Shown: positions 1-5,272 of the stretch, piece by piece
Layout of the letters: each line of letters opens with the position of its first letter
Position numbering within the stretch: the first letter of the stretch is position 1
DNA from: an uncultured Erysipelotrichaceae bacterium
GTDB lineage: Bacteria; Bacillota_I; Bacilli_A; RFN20; CAG-288
Direction: 5' to 3'
Assembly: GCA_902771745.1 (NCBI GenBank)
Contig: CACXYG010000107.1
Coordinates: 1-5,272 of the forward strand
Length of the DNA stretch: 5,272 bases
The notes under the pieces: generated by a model
Seen by the model: only the letters and a program-made list of their open reading frames with translations
What the model was told of the DNA's origin: nothing
Database searches by the model: none
Program-made: the position numbers and the translations under genes

Positions 1-8
1 CTAGAAAA

Positions 9-22
9 GGAGATACATCTTG
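9..22 (+). promoter_or_regulatory. Ribosome binding site and TTG start of ABC subunit 1
   Basis: The sequence AAAAGGAGA at 5-13 contains GGAG (9-12), separated by 7 nt from a TTG codon at 20-22. No ATG lies between the in-frame TAG at 2-4 and this TTG, and the next Met codon is about 65 codons in, after the first membrane helix. The TTG is therefore the best-supported start. A TTG start usually lowers initiation relative to ATG, which may matter for the ratio to the ATG-started partner; that last point is inference. Confidence 0.85.
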
Positions 23-1774
23 AAACAACAAAATGGTCAATGGAGTTTCATTTTCAAGTATGCCAAAGAAAAGAAATTATTCTTCTTGTTCTCGATTCTT
101 TTAGCCATCTTGAAAATCGGCTTCGAACTAGTACCATATTTCCTCTTACCCAGCGTTTTAGACGCGTTTATTTCAGGAAATAGGGAAATTTCATTCTACG
201 TCGTTCGTTTTTCAATTATGTTTGGCTGTCTGGTCTTATCCCTCATACTAAAGGCCTTGTCAACCAGTCTATCCCACTTTGCCACCTTCCATTCTCTTGC
301 CAACATCCGTAAGGATATGTTGGATAAGTTATCCAAGATGAGTCTTGGTGACATAGAGAATATCTCAATAGGTTCCTTAAAGAACATCATCGTTGAGAGA
401 GTGGACTCGATTGAAACCACCATGGCTCATATCATCCCCGAGGTCACTTCTTGTCTCATCGGTGCTCTTACCTTAGTCATCTATCTATTTGGCTTTGTCG
501 ATTACCGTCTGGGCTTTGCCTCTTTGATCAGCGTCGGTATCGGCTTCTTCTTCCTCTCCTTCATGTATATCGGCAACAAAGAGAGCTGGGCTAACTGCAT
601 CGACAAGACCAAGATCTTAAATGATACTGCCGTTGACTATATCAACGGTATTGAAGTCATCAAGATCTTCGGTAAAGAGAAAGACTCTTATGAGAAGTTC
701 AAAGTCGCCTGTCATGATGGTGCTTATTGCTTCATCGACTGGCAGAAGCGTTGCAACTTATGGTTTGCTATCGGTCTTGTCGTCGCTCCTAGTGTACTGC
801 TTGGTATTCTTCCAATCGGTGCTTTGATGTTGATGGATAACTCTATCACCTTGACGACTTATATCATCGCTATCATCACTTCTGTTGCCGTCATCGCACC
901 ACTTATCACCGTCATGAGTTATCAGGATGATTTAGCAAAGGTCGGTCAGATTGTCGGTGAATGTAAGATCATTCTCGCCAACAAGGAATTGGTCAGACCT
1001 GAAACCATGGAAAAGAAGTTGTCTGGTTATAATATCTCTATCAAAGATGCCAAGTTTGGTTATACCAAAGAACAGATGGTCTTAAATGGTGTCTCCTTAG
1101 ATATCAAGGAAAACCAGTTCATCGCTTTGGTCGGTCCTTCTGGTGCTGGTAAATCTACTATCGCCAAACTCGTCGCGTCTTATTACGACTTAGATTCTGG
1201 CAGTGTCTCTCTTGGTGGTGTTGATGTTAAAGAGATTCCCCTTGCCACTTATAATCAGTACATTTCCTATGTCGGACAGAGCAATTATCTTTTCAATATG
1301 TCTATCATGGAAAATATCCGTCTAGCTAAACCAGATGCCAGTGATGAAGACATCATCAACATCTGTAAGAAGTGTGGTTGTCATGATTTCATCATGAACT
1401 TAGAAAACGGCTATCAAACGATGGTTGGTTCCAAAGGTGGTCACATCTCTGGTGGTGAAAGACAAAGAATCACCATCGCTCGAGCGATGTTAAAAGACGC
1501 GCCGATTGTCATATTAGATGAAGCGACTGCTTATAGTGATCCAGAAAATGAAGTCATCATTGAAAAAGCCATTTCCGCTTTAACCAAAGGTAAGACATTG
1601 ATTGTCATCGCCCATCGATTATCTACCATCACCAGTGCAGATAATATCGTTGTCGTCGACCATGGCCAGATTGTCCAACAGGGTAAACACGAACAGTTAT
1701 TAGAAGAAGATGGCTTATACCAGAGAATGTGGCATTCCCACATCTCCTTTAAAGACGAGGTGGAAACATGCTAA
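20..1774 (+). CDS. ABC transporter half-subunit 1, membrane domain plus ATPase (IrtA/YbtP-like)
   Basis: This is a half-size exporter-fold ABC protein of 584 aa, a full-length size for the type. Seen: hydrophobic segments at about residues 18-48, 60-84, 134-158, 160-184, 246-271 and 278-300 form the six-helix membrane domain. An ATPase domain follows from about 338 with A-loop Tyr348, Walker A GPSGAGKST (372-380), Q-loop Gln420, signature ISGGE (476-480), Walker B ending Asp500-Glu501, D-loop Asp507 and H-loop His532. All catalytic residues are present, although the signature has Ile for Leu and the X-loop Glu is replaced by Ser471. The SGGE, CHDFIM and DEATA..DPENE motifs recall the siderophore-linked IrtAB/YbtPQ group, but the N-terminal siderophore-interaction domain of mycobacterial IrtA is absent. 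It is translated from TTG behind a good ribosome binding site; the next in-frame Met is inside the second helix, so a later start is unlikely. It overlaps the partner gene by 7 nt, implying a heterodimer at the cytoplasmic membrane. The ABC assignment is very secure; the substrate is unknown, and a peptide, lipid or drug exporter remains possible. Confidence 0.95.
   Translation: MKQQNGQWSFIFKYAKEKKLFFLFSILLAILKIGFELVPYFLLPSVLDAFISGNREISFYVVRFSIMFGCLVLSLILKALSTSLSHFATFHSLANIRKDMLDKLSKMSLGDIENISIGSLKNIIVERVDSIETTMAHIIPEVTSCLIGALTLVIYLFGFVDYRLGFASLISVGIGFFFLSFMYIGNKESWANCIDKTKILNDTAVDYINGIEVIKIFGKEKDSYEKFKVACHDGAYCFIDWQKRCNLWFAIGLVVAPSVLLGILPIGALMLMDNSITLTTYIIAIITSVAVIAPLITVMSYQDDLAKVGQIVGECKIILANKELVRPETMEKKLSGYNISIKDAKFGYTKEQMVLNGVSLDIKENQFIALVGPSGAGKSTIAKLVASYYDLDSGSVSLGGVDVKEIPLATYNQYISYVGQSNYLFNMSIMENIRLAKPDASDEDIINICKKCGCHDFIMNLENGYQTMVGSKGGHISGGERQRITIARAMLKDAPIVILDEATAYSDPENEVIIEKAISALTKGKTLIVIAHRLSTITSADNIVVVDHGQIVQQGKHEQLLEEDGLYQRMWHSHISFKDEVETC
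1379..1396 (+). repeat. 18-nt direct repeat, copy 1 (ABC subunit 1)
   Basis: The 18-nt string TGTCATGATTTCATCATG occurs here and again at 3115-3132, in the same reading frame of the two ABC genes. It encodes Cys-His-Asp-Phe-Ile-Met in the ATPase helical subdomain of each. It is a coding repeat reflecting a conserved family block in paralogous subunits and not a mobile or regulatory repeat. Confidence 0.8.
1757..1770 (+). promoter_or_regulatory. Ribosome binding site of ABC subunit 2, inside the end of subunit 1
   Basis: GAGGTGG (1757-1763) lies 4 nt before the ATG at 1768-1770 when measured from its last G, or 7 nt from AGG. It is embedded in the last codons of subunit 1, whose TAA is at 1772-1774. 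This arrangement is typical of translationally coupled gene pairs. Confidence 0.75.
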
Positions 1775-3513
1775 GAGTATTTAAAAAGTTTATCAATTTC
1801 TCTAGTGAGAAAAACAAGAAATATATCTTCTTATCCCTTCTTCTTGGTGTCTTTTACGCCTTATGTAACGTCCTTCGTCTCTTCTCTATCTATCTCATCT
1901 TAGATTCCTTCTTCAAGGGTGAATTAAATCAACAAGTCATCCTGATTGCTCTTCTGGTGATGGTCGGTGGACTTATCTCCATGATTGTCTTAAAGTACTT
2001 CATGACCCTCTTCCAGGCTATCGCTGGCTATACCACTGGTGCCAATAAGCGTATGGAAATTGCCGAGCACTTACGTTATATGCCAATGGGTTACTACAAT
2101 CAGAATTCTCTAGGTTATATCACCAGTGTTGCTACCAACACCATGGAAAATTTGAATGATGTTGCAACCCGTGTCATCATGATGGTCATGGACGGTTTAT
2201 TAGATACCCTTTTAATCATGGTGATGATGTTCATCTTTGATTACCGTATGGGTCTGATCGTTCTTGGTGTTGTTATCTGCTTCCTTCTTGTTCAGATGTG
2301 GCATCAGGCAGTAGGTAGAAAAGTCGCTCCAATCAAGGATAAAGCCGATGAAGCCTTAGTCGAAAATGTCTTAGAGTTCAGCGAAGGTATCGCAGAAGTA
2401 AAAAACTATAATCTCGTCAAACAAGCCTCAGCTAAGATCTATAAATCCATTCAGGATGCTTGTGATATCAACTGTCGTATGGAACTTCGTTTCTCTCAGT
2501 TTGATGTCTATGAAGGTATCTTCATGAAGGCGGGTACAGCCGCTATGAGCTTGATTGCTGTCCTTCTCTATCTAAATGGCAGCATCACCAATCCCGCCAT
2601 TGTCATTGTCACCATCATCGCCTCCTTCTTGGTCTTTGAAGGCTTGACGAGAGCAGGCTCCTTCTCTTCCTTAATCAAGAATGTTGAATTAGCCGTCGAT
2701 AAAGCCAATAAGATCTTATCCGAACCAGTGATGAACACCAGTGGTGAGGATTACACACCAAAGACACAAGATATTGAAATCAAGCATGTCTCCTTCAGCT
2801 ATGACAAGAAAGAGATCATCAAAGATGTCTCTTTCAAAATCAAATCCAAGAGCAAACTTGCCATTGTCGGTCCTTCGGGTTCTGGTAAGACAACCATGGC
2901 CAAACTCATCTCTCGTTTCTTTGATGTCAATGAAGGTGAAATCACTCTCGATAACAAAAATATCAAGGATTACAGCATCGATTCTCTTATGAGAAACTTC
3001 TCCTTTGTCTTCCAGAATGTTTATCTCTTCAACGACACCATCAAAAACAATGTCCGTTTTGGTAAAGACGATGCCAGCGATGAAGAAATCATTCAGGCCT
3101 GTAAGAAAGCCAAGTGTCATGATTTCATCATGTCACTGCCCGAAGGCTATGATACTGTTATCACCGAGGGAGGTAATTCTCTCTCGGGTGGTGAAAAGCA
3201 AAGAATATCGATTGCCAGAGCTATCTTAAAAGACGCTCCGATCATCATTCTTGATGAAGCCACCGCCAACATTGACCCTGAGAATGAGGACTTGATCATC
3301 CACGCCTTTGATGAACTGACCAAAAACAAGACTCTCATCATGATTGCCCACCGCTTAAAGACGGTCAAAGACGCTGATAATATCATCGTTTTAGACGATG
3401 GTAAGATTGTCGAAGAAGGTAAACATGAAGAGCTATTAAAGAACAATGGCATTTATGCCAAGTTCATCCAGGACAGAAAAGAAGCAATCGGCTTCAAGAT
3501 TGAGCAAAACTGA
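1768..3513 (+). CDS. ABC transporter half-subunit 2, membrane domain plus ATPase (IrtB/YbtQ-like)
   Basis: This is the partner half-transporter, 581 aa with the same layout. Seen: hydrophobic segments at about residues 19-46, 56-81, 132-157, 160-178, 250-269 and 274-291, then an ATPase domain from about 335. The ATPase has A-loop Tyr345, Walker A GPSGSGKTT (368-376), Q-loop Gln416, a canonical LSGGE signature (472-476), X-loop Glu467, Walker B ending Asp496-Glu497, D-loop Asp503 and H-loop His528. Both ATP sites of a heterodimer could therefore be catalytic. Its ATG overlaps the end of subunit 1 by 7 nt and has its own GAGGTGG ribosome binding site, which favours translational coupling and near-equal production. 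The ATPase helical region is closely alike in the two subunits (20 of 29 residues identical across subunit 1 437-465 and subunit 2 433-461), so they are probably old paralogues. Its terminator starts 6 nt after the stop, so this is the last gene of the operon. Family knowledge suggests siderophore or related small-molecule transport, but nothing here identifies the cargo. Confidence 0.95.
   Translation: MLRVFKKFINFSSEKNKKYIFLSLLLGVFYALCNVLRLFSIYLILDSFFKGELNQQVILIALLVMVGGLISMIVLKYFMTLFQAIAGYTTGANKRMEIAEHLRYMPMGYYNQNSLGYITSVATNTMENLNDVATRVIMMVMDGLLDTLLIMVMMFIFDYRMGLIVLGVVICFLLVQMWHQAVGRKVAPIKDKADEALVENVLEFSEGIAEVKNYNLVKQASAKIYKSIQDACDINCRMELRFSQFDVYEGIFMKAGTAAMSLIAVLLYLNGSITNPAIVIVTIIASFLVFEGLTRAGSFSSLIKNVELAVDKANKILSEPVMNTSGEDYTPKTQDIEIKHVSFSYDKKEIIKDVSFKIKSKSKLAIVGPSGSGKTTMAKLISRFFDVNEGEITLDNKNIKDYSIDSLMRNFSFVFQNVYLFNDTIKNNVRFGKDDASDEEIIQACKKAKCHDFIMSLPEGYDTVITEGGNSLSGGEKQRISIARAILKDAPIIILDEATANIDPENEDLIIHAFDELTKNKTLIMIAHRLKTVKDADNIIVLDDGKIVEEGKHEELLKNNGIYAKFIQDRKEAIGFKIEQN
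3115..3132 (+). repeat. 18-nt direct repeat, copy 2 (ABC subunit 2)
   Basis: Identical to 1379-1396 over 18 nt, with differing bases on both sides. It encodes residues 450-455 of subunit 2. Identity at every wobble position could come from shared codon preference or from exchange between the two genes. Confidence 0.8.
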
Positions 3514-3519
3514 CAAGAT

Positions 3520-3550
3520 AAAAAGAGAACTCGCGCAGAGTTCTCTTTTT
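3520..3550. terminator. Bidirectional intrinsic terminator between converging genes
   Basis: The arms 3520-3532 (AAAAAGAGAACTC) and 3538-3550 (GAGTTCTCTTTTT) are perfect reverse complements, giving a 13-bp stem with a 5-nt loop GCGCA. On the plus strand the stem ends in a run of five T, following the ABC operon stop by 6 nt. On the minus strand the same symmetry again gives a T run after the stem, 18 nt beyond the rseP stop. One element therefore can end both transcripts. The G+C-rich part of the stem is short, so efficiency cannot be judged by eye. Confidence 0.9.
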
Positions 3551-3568
3551 ACTTGAATCTAATTTATG

Positions 3569-4966
3569 CTACATCATCATAAGAATATCTTTGATGACGA
3601 GTACAGCAGCTAAAGCAAATAAGATCAACATGCCAACACCATTGGCGATACTTTTGATCTTGTTTGGCACCTTTCTTCTCGAGACGGTTTCAATTAAAGC
3701 CATCAATGTCTGCCAGCCATCCAAACCTGGGAATGGAAGCAAGTTGAAGCAACCGAGGTTCAATGAGATATAGCCCCAGAGCAATAAGAAGTAGGATAAG
3801 GAACCGGACTGAACACCTTGGGCCGACATGTTATAAACGGAGATGATACCACCGACATTCTTCCATCCTTCGGGAGTGAAGATACTACCTAAGGTAGTGT
3901 ATAAGCCAGTGAAGAGCTGACCAAAATTTCTGAAGGAATAACTGACGGCTTCACCAAAGTTATAACTGAAGGATTCGGTCATGACGGAGATGCCAAGATA
4001 ACCAAACTGATAATAAGTGATTTTATCTTTTTCAACCGCCTTGGTGGCAATCTTTTCTGTTACTGTAGTGACAGCTTCCGCATCGCCTCTCTTATAGGTG
4101 ATATGGAAGGTTCTGGTCGAATCTGGGCCAGCGATATAATCGCAATAATTCGTGGAATATTTCTTATCGTAAGCTTCTAAATCAAATAACTTGGAATAGG
4201 AGTAATTGTAGAAGATGTCCTGAGCAGCATAAGAGACAGAGGTGTTGGTAAAGTCATTGTAGGAGGTTAGAGCACCATCGCTTCTATTGGATTGCTGATA
4301 AGCGGTCAATTCTACCTGATCAGCAGCACATGGATACGTCATGCTATGACCAGTCGTCTTATCATCAACCTTAGTCAGGTTATCATAGGTCTGATATAAA
4401 TAAAGGATTTTATCGCCTGTTCTTAAACCAGCCTTATAGGATGGGTCAGACTCACTGGCGACTGTGACTGCATTAGTAGAGACAATGTTTCTTGTCTGTG
4501 GCGCAAGACCAGAGAAGAAGAATAAGACCAAGGCGAGGATGAAGTTCATCGTGATACCAGCCAGCATGATGCAGATCTGCTTGAAGTGGTTGATACCAGG
4601 AAGCGTTCTTTCTGGTGGGATGACTTTACCATCTTCTGTCAGATTTCCATCTTCACCAGCCATGGCAACATAGCCGCCTAATGGTAAAGCACGGATAGAG
4701 AACTGCGTTTCCCCTTCTTCATATTCTGGACGAGGAAGGGTTTGACCATTCTCGTCAGCCTGGAAGACTTCTTCACCTTCTTTGACTTTTCTTTTGTGCT
4801 TGAACTTGTGTTTGAATAAGACCGGACCAAAGCCGATAGAATATTCAAAACAGTACACATTACAAATCTTGGCAACTGCCAAGTGTCCAGCCTCATGTAG
4901 GCAGACGACAAAGGACAAGCCTAATAAAAAGATGAGGATATTTAAAAGAGTTTGCCAAAATTGCAT
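3569..4966 (-). CDS. rseP: RseP/RasP-type site-2 intramembrane zinc metalloprotease (M50)
   Basis: This is a membrane-embedded protease that cuts transmembrane segments of anti-sigma factors, signal peptide remnants and similar substrates. Numbered from the chosen ATG (465 aa), the first helix (about 7-29) carries the zinc-binding HEAGH motif (His24, Glu25, His28). The second metal motif NLLPFPGLDG is at 408-417 with Asp416. Other membrane segments lie near 130-155, 387-410 and 441-461. A PDZ core with AGLRTGDKI is at 179-187, and its closing strand GYLGI is near 322. Two insertions stand out against the roughly 420-aa Bacillus RasP: a charged stretch at about 54-88, and a large Tyr/Asn/Ser/Thr-rich stretch at about 189-283 within the PDZ. 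The usual GPVGI motif reads GIISV here (373-377). A GTG at 4973-4975 would add three residues, but it is part of the ribosome binding site, so the ATG at 4964-4966 is preferred. It follows dxr by 17 nt, the standard Firmicutes order. The gene ends in three consecutive Met codons before TAG. The family call is secure. Confidence 0.95.
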   Translation of the reverse strand: MQFWQTLLNILIFLLGLSFVVCLHEAGHLAVAKICNVYCFEYSIGFGPVLFKHKFKHKRKVKEGEEVFQADENGQTLPRPEYEEGETQFSIRALPLGGYVAMAGEDGNLTEDGKVIPPERTLPGINHFKQICIMLAGITMNFILALVLFFFSGLAPQTRNIVSTNAVTVASESDPSYKAGLRTGDKILYLYQTYDNLTKVDDKTTGHSMTYPCAADQVELTAYQQSNRSDGALTSYNDFTNTSVSYAAQDIFYNYSYSKLFDLEAYDKKYSTNYCDYIAGPDSTRTFHITYKRGDAEAVTTVTEKIATKAVEKDKITYYQFGYLGISVMTESFSYNFGEAVSYSFRNFGQLFTGLYTTLGSIFTPEGWKNVGGIISVYNMSAQGVQSGSLSYFLLLWGYISLNLGCFNLLPFPGLDGWQTLMALIETVSRRKVPNKIKSIANGVGMLILFALAAVLVIKDILMMM

Positions 4967-4978
4967 GAATAGCACCTC
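4964..4978 (-). promoter_or_regulatory. Ribosome binding site that fixes the rseP start
   Basis: Read on the minus strand, GAGGTG (plus-strand CACCTC, 4973-4978) stands 6 nt before the ATG at 4964-4966. This is ideal spacing. The alternative upstream GTG start (4973-4975) is itself part of this motif and has no comparable site before it. The ATG also leads directly into the expected short N-terminus (MQFWQTLLNIL) of RasP-like proteases. Confidence 0.85.
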
Positions 4979-4983
4979 ACAAT

Positions 4984-5272
4984 CTATTGTTCAATAACAG
5001 CTAGAACTTCTCTTGCATAATCTTCACCCGCTTTGATGATCTCTTTGAGATTCTCTTCGCTGAGAGCAGGGAGATTATTCAAGTGAGTGTAAGTATATCT
5101 TAATGACTCTAACAATTGCAAATAAGAGATCTTATGTTGCAAGAAATGTTCGATGGCTAGTGTATCGACAGCATTGTAGTAAATCATACCGACATTGCCG
5201 TATTTCTTGAAAGTATTGATGGTGTACTTGAAAGCGGGACAGAAATCATAATCAATCTCATCAAAATGCAAT
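4984..5272 (-). CDS. dxr: 1-deoxy-D-xylulose 5-phosphate reductoisomerase, C-terminal part (window-truncated)
   Basis: Only the last 95 or so residues are present; the 5' part lies beyond the window, so the first codon here (TTG) is an internal Leu and not a start. DXR converts DXP to 2-C-methyl-D-erythritol 4-phosphate with NADPH in the cytoplasmic MEP route to isoprenoids, including undecaprenyl carriers for the cell wall. The visible part fits the C-terminal helical domain: a leader ending in DFCPAF (family roughly D..FPxL), then YYNAVDTLAIEHFLQHKISY, matching the family pattern LNAANE.AV..FL..KI.F, and a final helix with YAREVL like the family's AR-E-V end. The match is divergent, since NAANE reads NAVDT. 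The catalytic acidic residues and NADPH-binding domain are outside the window and cannot be checked. Position directly before rseP, with a 17-nt gap, strongly supports the call and suggests a shared transcript. Confidence 0.85.
   Translation of the reverse strand, partial: LHFDEIDYDFCPAFKYTINTFKKYGNVGMIYYNAVDTLAIEHFLQHKISYLQLLESLRYTYTHLNNLPALSEENLKEIIKAGEDYAREVLAVIEQ

Noticed and set aside
2716..3120. 134-codon open frame on the minus strand inside ABC subunit 2
   Set aside because: It lies opposite the ATPase Walker A region of a clearly coding gene, its protein resembles no family I recognise, and it has no independent support. It is a shadow of codon bias.
3147..3452. 101-codon minus-strand open frame opposite the end of ABC subunit 2
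   Set aside because: It is antisense to the signature, Walker B and H-loop coding region. A matching shadow (1531-1743) appears opposite the equivalent part of subunit 1, as expected from shared codon patterns in paralogues.
4678..4911. 77-codon minus-strand open frame overlapping rseP in another frame
   Set aside because: It sits wholly within the charged N-terminal part of rseP, where the rseP frame carries HEAGH and conserved motifs. I considered whether the charged insertion reflects a frameshift, but conserved sequence resumes in the same frame on both sides.
4979..4990. Short palindrome ACAAT-CT-ATTGT over the dxr stop codon
   Set aside because: The arms are 5 nt with a 2-nt gap, too small for a stable hairpin, and no T tract follows on the minus strand. 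It is probably chance and not a terminator between dxr and rseP.
1..5272. Possible defence system, CRISPR array or mobile element
   Set aside because: No spaced repeats, transposase, integrase, toxin-antitoxin or nuclease-like frame is visible on either strand. All large frames are explained by transporter, Dxr and RseP genes.

Overview
The window carries two unrelated transcription units that converge on one shared terminator. Their gene content and layout point to a low-to-moderate G+C Gram-positive bacterium (Firmicutes/Bacillota). Supporting signs are strong GGAG/GAGGTG-type ribosome binding sites, a TTG start, tight gene packing, the dxr-rseP gene order typical of Firmicutes, and a single-PDZ RasP/RseP protease. 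Protein style and moderate divergence suggest a gut Erysipelotrichia-like lineage, but that is an impression and not a result.

Plus strand, 20-3513: two half-size ABC transporter genes (584 and 581 codons) overlap by 7 nt. Each encodes a six-helix membrane domain followed by an ATPase domain, and together they very probably form one heterodimer. Their ATPase motifs (SGGE signature, CHDFIM block, DEATA..DPENE Walker B/D-loop) resemble the siderophore-linked IrtAB/YbtPQ group of exporter-fold transporters more than typical drug exporters. The substrate and transport direction cannot be read from the window. A TAG in the frame of the first gene lies only 15 nt before its start, so the operon may begin further upstream, outside the window.

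Minus strand, 5272-3569: the 3' end of a gene that looks like dxr (DXP reductoisomerase, isoprenoid precursor synthesis) is followed 17 nt later by a complete rseP/rasP gene for a membrane-embedded site-2 zinc protease. These two genes usually belong to the uppS-cdsA-dxr-rseP(-proS) envelope cluster. Here the cluster ends after rseP at the terminator. The protease has two insertions relative to the compact family form: a charged one near the N-terminus and a large Tyr/Asn/Ser/Thr-rich one inside the PDZ region.

A perfect 13-bp inverted repeat with A and T tracts (3520-3550) sits between the converging genes and should stop transcription from both sides. No RNA gene, CRISPR array, insertion sequence or phage gene was seen, and no gene-free stretch exceeds about 60 nt. 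Most of this is ordinary chromosomal content. The points most worth a second look are the enlarged RseP and the unknown cargo of the transporter pair.
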